This document shows positions 1 through 7,473 of a stretch of DNA of 64,000 nt, piece by piece (the stretch's first letter is position 1; the number at the start of each line of letters is the position of its first letter). Under the pieces are notes generated by a model, which worked only from the letters and a program-made list of their open reading frames with translations, ran no database searches and was not told the origin of the DNA. The DNA comes from Ardenticatenaceae bacterium. GTDB taxonomy: Bacteria > Chloroflexota > Anaerolineae > Promineifilales > Promineifilaceae. The stretch is from NCBI GenBank assembly GCA_020634375.1, contig JACKBX010000014.1, positions 1 to 64,000 of the forward strand, written 5' to 3'. The position numbers and the translations under genes are program-made.

Positions 1-1
1 A

Positions 2-262
2 CGCCGCGCCTTCAAAGGGAAGCAAGAGCTTACCTTGCGGCATAAAGAATTTGAGGCACTTAGCCTGCTCCTCAGCCGTCCAGGTGAGGTCATCACCCGT
101 GCCGAGTTTTTTGACCAGGTGTGGGGCACAGATTGGCTAGGTGATACGCGCACGTTGGATGTTCACATTAGGTGGCTACGCGAAAAAATAGAGGACGATC
201 CCGCCAGCCCGCATCTTATCCAAACGGTACGCGGCGTGGGCTACCGTTTTGCAAGTACATAA
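2..262 (+). CDS. Response regulator, OmpR/PhoB-type DNA-binding domain (5' partial)
   Basis: Only the C-terminal winged-helix DNA-binding domain is inside the window; the receiver domain lies upstream of base 1. The readable 86 residues show the OmpR/PhoB signature: an EFEAL helix, then PGEVITR, then RTLDVHIRWLREK (recognition helix) and the terminal VRGVGYRF hairpin. Such proteins bind direct repeats at promoters after phosphorylation by a partner kinase. The stop codon lies just upstream of the histidine kinase start, so the two form a classical co-transcribed pair. The controlled genes cannot be inferred from this fragment. Confidence 0.93.
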   Translation, partial: RRAFKGKQELTLRHKEFEALSLLLSRPGEVITRAEFFDQVWGTDWLGDTRTLDVHIRWLREKIEDDPASPHLIQTVRGVGYRFAST

Positions 263-266
263 ATCT

Positions 267-1670
267 ATGAAACAAAGTCTTCGCACCCGCCTTTTACTGG
301 CTTATGCCGGGCTGATCCTTGCCGGATTCGCCGCGCTGGCTTTTTTAGCTGGCGGGCAAATCTCGGCTGGAACGGTGCAAGATTTTACACAGGGGATGCT
401 GGAGCAAACGCAGTTGGTGGCGCGAGCATTAAAAGAGCCAGTGGAACATGTGCTGGAAGGGGACGAAAGTTGGATGATGCTGCAAGCCCGTCTGCAAACC
501 TATGCGGAGCAGGCCAATGCACAAGTGATTTTGTTGGATGGTAACGGCCGTTTCTGGCTCAGCAGCGACGGCACAACCCCCAGCGACACGGCCAGCACCC
601 CCGAAGTGCTGACAGCAGCACACGGGCAAGTAAGCAGCGATACACGCAACGACATTGTGTACACGGCCGCTCCCATTCTCGATGATGAAGACCTGCTGGC
701 TATCGTACAGCTCGTCGCCCCCCTCTCTAAAGCACAAACTCTCATTTGGGAGCGCTGGCTGGCACTGGGAGGCAGTGTGTTGGTGTTGACGGCAACGGCC
801 GTACTTGCCAGCCTAGGATTAGCCGCGTCCCTCACACGGCCGCTGGGACAGTTGCGCCTGGCTGCGCTGCAAGTGGCTCAAGGCGACTTCACGCAGCGGC
901 TTCCCACAAAACGGCAAGACGAAATTGGGCAGGTTGCCACAGCCTTTAACCACATGGCCGCCCAGATTGAAGCAATGCTAGAGGAACAGCGAGCCTTTGC
1001 CAGCAACGCCTCTCATGAACTGCGCACCCCTCTGACGACCATCCGCCTGCGCAGCGAGGCATTGCGCAGCGGTATGCTGGATACGGAAACGGCACAGCAG
1101 TACATCGGCGAAATAGACGATGAAGTGCAGCGATTGGGCAACCTGGTGCAAGACTTGATTATGCTCTCGCGGCTGGATACGGGGCGCATGGAGGCCGGAC
1201 ACGCGGAAATTGACGCACAGCGATTGGCCCGCCAACTGCTGGCCGAGCTACAGGGAGAAGCGGAGGCTCGACGCATCACTCTGACACTGCAATGTGCCGA
1301 TAATTTACCCCCGCTGGCCGCCAGCCTCAGCCATTTGCAGATGGTGTTCCGCAATTTATTGAGCAATGCGCTGAAATACACGCCGGACGGCGGGCAAATC
1401 TGGTGGGAAATCCGCGCCGCCAACCACACGGTGCAGCACATCATCCGCGATAATGGGCAAGGCATTGCCGCAGAGGATTTACCGCATTTGTTCGACCGCT
1501 TTTACCGCGCCGACAAGTCGCGCTCGCGGGCTGTGCCCGGCGTGGGGCTGGGTCTTTCGCTCACCAAAATGATTGTGGAATCTTACAACGGCCGTATCAC
1601 CATCAGCAGCGAGGGCATTGGGAGGGGAACGGCCGTGACGGTGGAATGGCCGGTTGTCAGTATTCAGTAA
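267..1670 (+). CDS. Membrane sensor histidine kinase with HAMP domain
   Basis: Partner of the preceding response regulator. It autophosphorylates on His and passes the phosphate on. It has a first membrane segment at about residues 8-28, an extracytoplasmic sensor region, a second membrane segment at about 163-187, HAMP at about 188-235, the HisKA H-box (FASNASHELRTP, His about 250), the N-box (NLLSNALKYTPDGG), the G1 box (DNGQGI) and the G2 box (GVGLGLSLTKM). An in-frame TTG lies at 249, but ATG 267 is preferred because it starts the typical MKQSLRTRLLLAY N-terminus. The sensor domain is not recognised, so the signal is unknown. The last residues (VVSIQ) are encoded by the heptamer repeat at the gene end. 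Confidence 0.93.
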   Translation: MKQSLRTRLLLAYAGLILAGFAALAFLAGGQISAGTVQDFTQGMLEQTQLVARALKEPVEHVLEGDESWMMLQARLQTYAEQANAQVILLDGNGRFWLSSDGTTPSDTASTPEVLTAAHGQVSSDTRNDIVYTAAPILDDEDLLAIVQLVAPLSKAQTLIWERWLALGGSVLVLTATAVLASLGLAASLTRPLGQLRLAALQVAQGDFTQRLPTKRQDEIGQVATAFNHMAAQIEAMLEEQRAFASNASHELRTPLTTIRLRSEALRSGMLDTETAQQYIGEIDDEVQRLGNLVQDLIMLSRLDTGRMEAGHAEIDAQRLARQLLAELQGEAEARRITLTLQCADNLPPLAASLSHLQMVFRNLLSNALKYTPDGGQIWWEIRAANHTVQHIIRDNGQGIAAEDLPHLFDRFYRADKSRSRAVPGVGLGLSLTKMIVESYNGRITISSEGIGRGTAVTVEWPVVSIQ

Positions 1671-1720
1671 TCAGTATTCAGTATTCAGTAATCAGTGGCG
1701 GTCACTGCCCACTGATTACT
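1656..1720. terminator. Heptamer-repeat hairpin between convergent genes
   Basis: Units GTATTCA and GTAATCA repeat with a 7-base period, then a 12-bp inverted repeat follows (AGTAATCAGTGG at about 1688-1698 pairs with CCACTGATTACT at about 1709-1720). It sits at the meeting point of the kinase (+) and the lyase (-) and probably acts as a two-way terminator. Both stop codons lie within it. Confidence 0.7.
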
Positions 1721-2913
1721 TCCCTCAATCGCTCCAGCGCCTCGGCCAAAATATGGCGCGGGCAGGCGATGTTGAAACGCTCGAAGCCCTCACCCTCTGC
1801 GCCGAACATCTCGCCCTCATCCAGATACAATTTGGCCTTTCCCATGATTAGCTCTTTGCGGGCTGCCGGGTCTAGTCTCAGAGCGCGGCAGTCTACCCAC
1901 ACCAGATAAGTCCCCTCGGTGGGGACCACTTTGAGCTGCGGCAAATGCTCGGCGAGATAGTCCACCATGAAGCGGTAGTTTTCTTCGATGTAGGCCATCA
2001 CGGCCGTCAGCCATGCCTCACCCTCGTTATAAGCCGTCTCCGTCGCCACCACGCCAAAGGCATTCGTGCCCATCAGCCCGTGCCGCATCAATGTTTTCAA
2101 ATAAGGTTTGCGCCAATCTTCGCGGGGGATGACGAGGTTGGAGGTTTTTAGCCCGGCGAGGTTGAAGGTTTTGCTAGGCGCGGTGCAGACGATGCTGTTT
2201 TCGGCGAATTCGTCGCTGATGCTGCCGAAGGAGGTGAAGGTGTGGCCGGAATGGATCAGGTCGCAGTGGATTTCGTCGGAGATGACCATGACATCATTTG
2301 CCAGGCAGATTTCGCCGAAGCGGGTCAGCTCTTCGCGGCTCCACACGCGGCCAACGGGATTGTGTGGGCTGCACAAAATCGCCATTTTCACGGCAGGGTC
2401 GGCGGCTTTCTGGGCTAAATCGTCGAAGTTCATGGTGTAACGGCCGTCTGCATACACCAATGAATTCGAGACAATCTCGCCGCCGTTGTTCTCGACGGCG
2501 CTGAAAAATGGGTAGTAGACCGGGCGCTGCACCAGCACCTTTTCGCCGGGCGAGATGAAGGTCTCGACGAGCATATTGATGGCGGGCACAACGCCCGGTG
2601 TCAGCACCAGCCAGTCGCGTTCGACAGTACGGCCGTAGCGCCGCGCCATCCAGCCAATCACCGCCTCATAATAGGAATCGGCGGGGGCGGTGTAGCCGAA
2701 AATGCCGTGCTGCGCCCGCGCCACCAACGCTTCGACAACAGCAGGCGGGCTGCAGAAGTCCATATCGGCCACCCACAAGGGCAAAATGCGGTTACGGCCG
2801 TGCTTGGGGTCGGCGTGGTCTCCGTATTGGGGACGGCCCTTGTCAAACAAAAATTCCCATTTCACAGAATGTGTACCCAGGCGATTCATTTCGCTGTCAA
2901 AATCAAAAGTCAT
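1702..2913 (-). CDS. patB: PatB/MalY-type PLP-dependent C-S lyase (cystathionine beta-lyase family)
   Basis: A fold-type I PLP enzyme of the MalY/PatB subgroup, which cleaves C-S bonds of cystathionine or cysteine conjugates to pyruvate, ammonia and a thiol; members are often misnamed aminotransferases. Visible marks are the N-terminal WVADMDF stretch, PHNPVGRVW, DEIHCDL, and the PLP-binding lysine in APSKTFNLAGLK at about residue 248. Length (about 403 aa) fits the family. ATG 2913 is chosen because GGAGG sits five bases upstream; an in-frame TTG farther upstream overlaps that site. The C-terminal ISGQ is encoded by the shared repeat hairpin. It stands alone, so the substrate cannot be assigned. 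Confidence 0.9.
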   Translation of the reverse strand: MTFDFDSEMNRLGTHSVKWEFLFDKGRPQYGDHADPKHGRNRILPLWVADMDFCSPPAVVEALVARAQHGIFGYTAPADSYYEAVIGWMARRYGRTVERDWLVLTPGVVPAINMLVETFISPGEKVLVQRPVYYPFFSAVENNGGEIVSNSLVYADGRYTMNFDDLAQKAADPAVKMAILCSPHNPVGRVWSREELTRFGEICLANDVMVISDEIHCDLIHSGHTFTSFGSISDEFAENSIVCTAPSKTFNLAGLKTSNLVIPREDWRKPYLKTLMRHGLMGTNAFGVVATETAYNEGEAWLTAVMAYIEENYRFMVDYLAEHLPQLKVVPTEGTYLVWVDCRALRLDPAARKELIMGKAKLYLDEGEMFGAEGEGFERFNIACPRHILAEALERLREVISGQ

Positions 2914-2927
2914 GGTTGCCTCCAAAG

Positions 2928-2980
2928 TGAGTATGCGAGTATGCGAGTGGCGAGTGAAATCACCTACTCGCCACTCGCCG
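2928..2980. repeat. GGCGAGT repeat hairpin
   Basis: Near-tandem units (ATGCGAGT, GGCGAGT) on one side and their inverted copies on the other give an 11-bp perfect stem (2945-2955 with 2966-2976). It lies upstream of the lyase gene. A relative occurs at 36641-36690. Confidence 0.75.
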
Positions 2981-3045
2981 TAGTTTACCTACCTTTCCCC
3001 ATTGGTGAAAATAGGCGACAGACATGGTAAGCTAGGTGGTGCGAA

Positions 3046-3084
3046 CAAGCAATCGTCAATCCAAAATTGTCAATCGTCAATCCA
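3046..3084. repeat. AATCGTC heptamer array
   Basis: Five 7-base units of the type AATCGTC, some diverged, end just before the ribosome-binding site of the TPR gene. The same unit occurs at about 16973-17010, 28540-28560 and 29572-29606. Confidence 0.75.
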
Positions 3085-3096
3085 CGAGGTGTTCAT

Positions 3097-4104
3097 TTGA
3101 CCCAACAAACCAGCGACAACCCCACTTCCACGCGCCGCCCGACGCCCAAAGAGCTGCGGCTCAGTTTATTTTTGCCTATCGCCATCACACTGGCGGTGTG
3201 GGTGGTGGGCGCGATTATTCTCGTCATCGTCCCCTTGCAATTCAACCTGATTTTGGGCTTGCTGGTGGGCCTCAGTCTGGTAATTTATCTGGTGTATTGG
3301 ACACGAAAGGCGAGACGGGCATTGCAGGTAACGGCCGTTCTCTTTGCCATCCCTGCCCTGGCTGGCATCACCTGGGGCATGATTCAGGGCAGCCTCACCT
3401 ACACCTTTGCCGGGCTGGCCGTCACCTTTGTGCTGCTGCTGGGGCAGCGCCTGCTCAATACCCCGTTTTCCTATCGTGCAGCGTACCGGCATTTTGTGAA
3501 CGGCCGTAACGACCTGGCCCTCGACCTGATCAGCCGTTCCATCGCCGCCCGCCCCGATTTTTGGGAATCGTACCAGCTACGCGCCTTGCTGCACCTGATG
3601 AACCTGAATTTCTACCATGCCGAGCAAGATGCGCGGGCGGCGCTGGCCCGCAAACCCAACGCCCACCCCGTCTACAATACCCTCGGCCAAATCTATCTGG
3701 CGCAAAATCGCTTTGCCGATGCCGTTGATGCTTATACGGCCGCCTTAGAACTGGCCCCCGATTACGCCCTGTACAACTTCCACTTGGGACTGAGCCAGTA
3801 CCGGCTGGGGCAATACCGCGCCGCCGCCGAAGCGCTGGCTGCTGCCACGCAGGGCACGATGCCCCTGCTGGAGCATGATTTGCAGGCCAGCTACTACTTG
3901 GGGCGCAGTTTGGAGGCATTAGGGGAAACGGCCGTCGCCCAAGAAGCATTCACCCTCATGACCAAATTTCGCGAGGGGCTGGCCCCGCTGCGCCGCAATT
4001 TGGAGCAGCAGCCCGATTACCCACATGTCGCCCTGCAACTGGCCGACATCGCCGACATGAAAGCGCGGCTAGCGCAACAAGAGGATGAGGAGTCAAATGA
4101 ATAA
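3097..4104 (+). CDS. Membrane protein with TPR repeats
   Basis: A protein of about 335 residues with a membrane-embedded N-terminal half and a C-terminal tetratricopeptide region. Four hydrophobic segments are visible between about residues 25 and 125 in two pairs, followed by at least three TPR-like units (for example NTLGQIYLAQNRFADAVDAY). TPRs usually mediate protein-protein contacts; no enzymatic motif is seen. TTG 3097 is chosen because CGAGGTG lies five bases before it and the sequence upstream is the repeat array; an in-frame ATG at 3067 lies inside that array. Function unknown. Confidence 0.78.
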   Translation: MTQQTSDNPTSTRRPTPKELRLSLFLPIAITLAVWVVGAIILVIVPLQFNLILGLLVGLSLVIYLVYWTRKARRALQVTAVLFAIPALAGITWGMIQGSLTYTFAGLAVTFVLLLGQRLLNTPFSYRAAYRHFVNGRNDLALDLISRSIAARPDFWESYQLRALLHLMNLNFYHAEQDARAALARKPNAHPVYNTLGQIYLAQNRFADAVDAYTAALELAPDYALYNFHLGLSQYRLGQYRAAAEALAAATQGTMPLLEHDLQASYYLGRSLEALGETAVAQEAFTLMTKFREGLAPLRRNLEQQPDYPHVALQLADIADMKARLAQQEDEESNE

Positions 4105-4108
4105 TGAT

Positions 4109-4173
4109 CCACAGATTTCGCAGATTGCGCAGATTGAACCGGAGAAAATCTGTGAAATCTGCGAAATCTGTGG
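4109..4173. repeat. CAGATTTCG nonamer hairpin
   Basis: Three units of a 9-base repeat are followed by three inverted units, giving an imperfect stem of about 27 bp (4109-4135 with 4145-4173). It sits just after the TPR stop codon and before the creatininase-family gene, and may act as a terminator or processing element. Confidence 0.8.
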
Positions 4174-4192
4174 ACAGTACCTGAGGTAAATG

Positions 4193-4894
4193 ATGCGAAT
4201 TAGCGACATGAACTGGATGCAAGTCGAAGCGTATCTGGCGCACGACGACCGGGCGGTGCTGCCGCTGGGCAGCACGGAGCAACACGCATACTTGAGCTTG
4301 AGCGTAGACAGCATTTTGGCAGAGCGTATGGCTGTGGAAGCGGCGAAGCCATTGGGCGTGCCCGTGTTTCCGGCGCTGGCTTATGGCATCACCCCCTACT
4401 TCCTCGCCTACCCCGGCACGGTGAGCCTGCGCGTAGAAACGTACCTGTCTGTGGTGCGTGATGTGCTGGACAGTCTGGTGGGGCACGGATTCCGGCGCAT
4501 TCTCATTGTCAATGGGCATGGCGGCAATGTGCCCGCAAATGCAATGGTGGGGGAATGGCTGGGCAGCCACCCAACTGTGCGCGTGAAATGGCATGATTGG
4601 TGGCGTGCGCCGCAAACGTGGACGGCCGTTCAACACACCGACCCCCTCGCCAGCCACGCCTCATGGATGGAAAACTTCCCCTGGACACGGCTACCCGGCA
4701 TCGCCATGCCGGAGACACAAAAACGGCTGCCAGACCGCAGCGGTCAACCGGCGCTCTCCCCGCAGGCAGCACGGGCTTTTTATGGCGATGGCAATTTTAA
4801 CGGCCGTTACCAACGCCCCGACGAAGAAATGATAGCGATATGGGAAACGGCCGTTGCCGAAACCCGCACCCTCCTCCAAACCAACTGGGACTGA
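4193..4894 (+). CDS. Creatininase-family amidohydrolase
   Basis: A creatininase superfamily protein of about 233 aa. The family holds metal-dependent amidohydrolases (creatininase, the MftE peptidase, FAPy deformylase) with Glu, His and Asp ligands. Visible are GSTEQH (family core GSxEQHG), a following VDS that aligns with the usual Asp site, and VNGHGGN, plus a later NFNGRYQRPDEE segment. The usual glycine-proline-histidine run after EQH is replaced by AYLSL, so one metal ligand may differ. ATG 4193 is preferred over ATG 4190 because GAGG is then six rather than three bases upstream. No neighbour points to a substrate. Confidence 0.82.
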   Translation: MRISDMNWMQVEAYLAHDDRAVLPLGSTEQHAYLSLSVDSILAERMAVEAAKPLGVPVFPALAYGITPYFLAYPGTVSLRVETYLSVVRDVLDSLVGHGFRRILIVNGHGGNVPANAMVGEWLGSHPTVRVKWHDWWRAPQTWTAVQHTDPLASHASWMENFPWTRLPGIAMPETQKRLPDRSGQPALSPQAARAFYGDGNFNGRYQRPDEEMIAIWETAVAETRTLLQTNWD

Positions 4895-4991
4895 CAGTAA
4901 ACAGTAAGCAGTATTCAGTAAACCGAGGCGCTTCCTAACTAACCACTGATTACTGACCACTGACCACTGATTACTGACTACTGACCACTGT
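4894..4991. terminator. CAGTAAT/CAGTATT repeat hairpin between convergent genes
   Basis: Units such as ACAGTAA, GCAGTAT and TCAGTAA run on the plus strand from 4894 to 4922. An inverted array (ACTGATT, ACTGACC) runs from about 4942 to 4991. The two arms can pair and lie between convergent genes. The second array reaches into the end of the minus-strand gene, where it encodes its terminal NSGQ. Confidence 0.72.
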
Positions 4992-5370
4992 TCACCACCC
5001 GCTGCCGCCACCAGCAAACCAAAAACATTAGCCCCGTAATCAAGAAGGGCGAACTATAGGCAAAGGCTTCAAACAGGCGATTTTGCTCTCCAACGGCAAA
5101 GGCCAAAATCCCCGCCCCCACTGCGCTGACGACGGACACCACGCCCCCCGCCCCCTCATGAAACCAGGCAATGAGCAGGCCCGCAGTTGCTACCAATAAG
5201 AACACAAACAGCAATAGTGAACTCGTGCGTTCGCCAGCCCTCCAATCCGCCAGCCCTTCCATGCCAACAGCTCGCAAATAAGCCAGCCCCGTCAGCACAG
5301 CCAAAAAGCCGATGGATTTGGTCATAAAACGTAAATCATTTTCTTGCTTTGGGTTTTGCATCTGAGCCAT
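4978..5370 (-). CDS. Small integral membrane protein, unknown function
   Basis: A 130-residue protein with four predicted hydrophobic segments (about residues 18-36, 47-66, 72-91 and 102-122) and a short soluble N-terminus (MAQMQNPKQEN). No recognised domain. ATG 5370 has AGGAGG six bases upstream, which decides the start. It lies 35 bases downstream of the DUF385 gene on the same strand and is probably co-transcribed with it. Its last residues come from the flanking heptamer repeat. Confidence 0.75.
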   Translation of the reverse strand: MAQMQNPKQENDLRFMTKSIGFLAVLTGLAYLRAVGMEGLADWRAGERTSSLLLFVFLLVATAGLLIAWFHEGAGGVVSVVSAVGAGILAFAVGEQNRLFEAFAYSSPFLITGLMFLVCWWRQRVVNSGQ

Positions 5371-5405
5371 TTTGTACCTCCTATGAAATATGGAATGATG
5401 AATAA

Positions 5406-5987
5406 TCAGCGGCGACGGCGCAGCGCCAGGGGCAGCAGGGCAAAGGTGAGGGCGGGCCATATCCAGGCTAAGTCGCCCGGCCCGCCTGACCCGGTGCGGG
5501 CGGCTGTGCGGCGGATGCGGATGAGGCGATAGACGGCCGTTGCCGCAGCCAGTTCATCATCCAACATCATGCGGGGGTGGATGCCGGCGGCGTGGGCGGC
5601 AAAGCCGCTGGCAATGAGTACATCGCGCATGTAAACCAGGTGTTTGTCGCAGTTGGTGATGTCTTCGGCAACGGCCGTACACCATCCATCCGGCAGCCAA
5701 ATCTCCACCTCCGGGTGAGCCAGGATATTGCGATACCAATCAGCCACGCGGCCAAATCCGGCCGTGCAGTAAATATCGCCATCCACCTCCGCATAATTGA
5801 CAGGCGTGCGCCGCGTCAGGCCAGATTTACGGCCAATATGGGTGATGACCATGATGCGCCCACCCTTCTCCGGCCAGGCATTAATCCATTTGCCCAGGCC
5901 CAACCGCCACATGGCAACCATAAACTTATTCAGATACTTGAATCCTTGCCGCAAGGATTGTTCCATTTGGGGACTGATTGTACTCAT
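5406..5987 (-). CDS. DUF385 / deazaflavin-dependent nitroreductase-family protein with C-terminal membrane anchor
   Basis: A split beta-barrel protein of the DUF385/Ddn family, members of which bind coenzyme F420 (some FMN) and reduce nitro or enone groups. Typical features are RIMVITHIGRKSGLTRRTPVNYAEVDG split over the first strands and FGRVADWYRNILAHPEVEIWL. The core ends near residue 150. It is followed by a Gly-rich linker, a hydrophobic segment (WIWPALTFALLPLAL) and RRRR, a tail-anchor layout not usual for the family. A GGGAG site precedes ATG 5987. The upstream gap holds a dense palindrome cluster that may regulate it. F420 use is inferred from the family only. Confidence 0.8.
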   Translation of the reverse strand: MSTISPQMEQSLRQGFKYLNKFMVAMWRLGLGKWINAWPEKGGRIMVITHIGRKSGLTRRTPVNYAEVDGDIYCTAGFGRVADWYRNILAHPEVEIWLPDGWCTAVAEDITNCDKHLVYMRDVLIASGFAAHAAGIHPRMMLDDELAAATAVYRLIRIRRTAARTGSGGPGDLAWIWPALTFALLPLALRRRR

Positions 5988-6112
5988 GACCGCTCCCGTA
6001 TGATGAGTTTACAAACTCGCCACACTTCCACTTTACCCGAAACAACATGCGCAGCGGAAGTAGCGTCTGTCACCAGAGGAAAATGATTTTTGTCATATTT
6101 GGCAGGGGAAAA

Positions 6113-6173
6113 TTTGATAGCTATCAAACAAAATTTTCATAGCTATCAAACGCCGGTTTGATAGCTATGAAAA
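6113..6173. promoter_or_regulatory. FNR/CRP-type palindromes upstream of the DUF385 gene
   Basis: TTTGATAGCTATCAAA (6113-6128) is a perfect 16-bp palindrome containing the FNR-type pattern TTGAT-N4-ATCAA. It is followed by an 18-bp perfect inverted repeat (6134-6151 with 6156-6173), each arm of which carries TAGCTATCAAA with the other half altered to TCATAGCTA. No U-tract follows on either strand, so this looks more like an operator array than a terminator. It lies about 130-170 bases upstream of the DUF385 start. The rest of the 322-base gap (5988-6112, 6262-6309) shows nothing I can name. Confidence 0.55.
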
Positions 6174-6179
6174 AAAAAG

Positions 6180-6261
6180 TTTGCTATATAGCAAATTTGC
6201 AGATGCTATATAGCAAACGAAATTTACCTTACCTATGTCGCTAAGTAAGCAAACTTAGCGA
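6180..6261. promoter_or_regulatory. Second palindrome set (TTTGCTATATAGCAAA and TCGCTAAGT repeats)
   Basis: TTTGCTATATAGCAAA (6180-6195) is a perfect palindrome and its 12-bp core is repeated at 6204-6215. A 9-bp inverted repeat with arms TCGCTAAGT and ACTTAGCGA follows at 6238-6261. All lie in the same gap as the FNR-type box. Function unknown; operator sites are the simplest reading. Confidence 0.5.
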
Positions 6262-6309
6262 TTTTGGATTAGAGATTGGAGATTGGTTAACTTAATCCCA
6301 ATCAAAGCG

Positions 6310-6819
6310 CTATCTGCGACCACCCACATAAGCGGCCAACGACTCAATGCGCAGCGCCCGCAGCCGTTCGCGCATGACGGTAGCTACCTTCTGCGTCATC
6401 AGGCAGCCCAATGCGGGGTCGCCTGCAAAGGATTGCATCAATGCCGTGCCATCAAAGACAATGACCTTGACGGCCGTCACCGTCTTAGCGCTGGCGGTCG
6501 CCTCATGCGGCGGCAGCAGTGCAGACCAGGCAAACACTTGCCCCGACCCAATTGTCGTCACCACCACTTCATCGGTTTTCATCTCGCCCAACAACTGCTC
6601 AGAAACGGTGTGGTTCACCCCCTGCGCAGGCAATTCAAACAAAATATCCACCTGCCCTTCAAGGGTCAGGTACATTTCCTTCAATGGCTCACCCTCATGA
6701 AACAGGAACACACCCGCTTCGATCTCTTTCTCTGTCGCCACCTGTGCCAACGCGGTTAACTGGTTTGCATCTAATCCGCCAAAAAATGGGTAACGGCGAA
6801 GTATTTCAGGTGAAATCAT
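6310..6819 (-). CDS. Cyclic nucleotide-binding domain protein without DNA-binding domain
   Basis: A 169-residue protein consisting essentially of one CRP/FNR-type sensor domain (PFFGGLDANQLTALAQ, FLFHEGEPLKEMYLTLEGQVDIL) and a C-terminal helix; there is no helix-turn-helix. The phosphate-binding cassette is degenerate: where cAMP binders have FGE-ALL-x-RAA, this has FAWSALLPPHEATASA, lacking the Glu and the expected Arg, so cAMP binding is doubtful. ATG 6819 is chosen over ATG 6822 for better spacing (5 bases) to AGGAGG. It closes the Mvh/Hdr operon after the maturation protease, which suggests a sensing or scaffolding role for that complex (inference). Confidence 0.8.
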   Translation of the reverse strand: MISPEILRRYPFFGGLDANQLTALAQVATEKEIEAGVFLFHEGEPLKEMYLTLEGQVDILFELPAQGVNHTVSEQLLGEMKTDEVVVTTIGSGQVFAWSALLPPHEATASAKTVTAVKVIVFDGTALMQSFAGDPALGCLMTQKVATVMRERLRALRIESLAAYVGGRR

Positions 6820-6834
6820 CATAGCCTCCTATTT

Positions 6835-6896
6835 GGCGTGAAACGTGATGCGTGAAACGTGAAAAACCATCACGTTTCACGTATCACGTTTCACGT
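6835..6896. repeat. ACGTGAA heptamer hairpin
   Basis: Four 7-base units (ACGTGAA, ACGTGAT, GCGTGAA) at 6835-6862 are matched by inverted units at 6870-6895 with one mismatch over 26 bp. The array supplies the stop codon of the protease gene. Related arrays occur at 36985, 58172, 60619 and 62199. Confidence 0.85.
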
Positions 6897-7379
6897 CTTC
6901 AATTCTTGTAAAACTGCTTCAACAACGGGAGAAATGGCGGCGGCAACGGCCGTTGTCGGCTCCTCACTAAACTCCAGCACATTCTCCACTTCCACCGCAT
7001 AAATAATCACCTCATCCGGCAGGTGAAAGCCCAGCGCCCGTCCCGAATCCAACGCCGTCACCAGCGTCGTGTCGTGCGCCGAAGCGCTGTGCTGCGTCGG
7101 GCTGATTGCCCGCAAATCATCCAGTGTCAGGCGGTGAATACGCCCCGGCTGCCGCTCCCCCGGTTTGGTAAATGCGTCAGCGATAATCACGCGATCATAG
7201 CCAATCATCAACTCCATCAACCGCAGCCCACCCACACTGGCCTCTGTCACATCAATGTGGTGGTTGGTTGCTGGTTGCTGGTTGCTGGCAAGAATCCGCT
7301 CGATTTCATAAGCGACTTTCACGCCCACGCCATCATCGGTGAGATAGGGATTGCCAAGACCAACAACTAATGTCTTCAT
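6891..7379 (-). CDS. [NiFe]-hydrogenase maturation protease (HyaD/HycI family)
   Basis: An endopeptidase that removes the C-terminal tail of the hydrogenase large subunit after nickel insertion. The N-terminus LVVGLGNPYLTDDGVG carries the family GNxxxxDDGVG motif, whose Asp binds nickel; further family blocks are EASVGGLRLMEL, VIIADAF and HDTTL. It follows mvhA at a 91-base distance and acts on its product, which ends in a cleavable tail. An insertion (ASNQQPATNHH, about residues 31-42) is encoded by a GGTTGCT heptamer array, an unusual case of the intergenic repeat type lying inside a reading frame without breaking it. Confidence 0.9.
   Translation of the reverse strand: MKTLVVGLGNPYLTDDGVGVKVAYEIERILASNQQPATNHHIDVTEASVGGLRLMELMIGYDRVIIADAFTKPGERQPGRIHRLTLDDLRAISPTQHSASAHDTTLVTALDSGRALGFHLPDEVIIYAVEVENVLEFSEEPTTAVAAAISPVVEAVLQELKT
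7258..7289. repeat. GGTTGCT heptamer array inside the protease gene
   Basis: Three to four tandem GGTTGCT units lie in frame within the hydrogenase protease gene. A similar array (CCACCAG units) occurs between genes at about 28610-28655. Confidence 0.75.
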
Positions 7380-7473
7380 TTAGCTTTTAGCTTTTAGCCG
7401 TTAGCTTCTAGCATCATTTAGCGGTTAGCCCCGCAAGCAGAGCTAACCGCTAATTGCTAATCGCTAATCGCTA
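7380..7473. repeat. TTAGCTT heptamer array with inverted partner
   Basis: The 91-base gap between mvhA and the protease gene consists almost wholly of 7-base units (TTAGCTT, TTAGCCG) and inverted units (GCTAATC, GCTAACC). AGCGGTTAGC and GCTAACCGCT can pair across a short loop. It may attenuate or stabilise the operon transcript between the two genes. Confidence 0.75.

Noticed and set aside
1702..2913. Ordinary aspartate or histidinol-phosphate aminotransferase
   Set aside because: The WVADMDF start and the overall motif order fit the PatB/MalY C-S lyase subgroup better.
6113..6261. Stacked intrinsic terminators for the Hdr/Mvh operon
   Set aside because: The palindromes have no U-tract on the side expected for minus-strand termination, and two are loop-less perfect palindromes typical of protein-binding sites.
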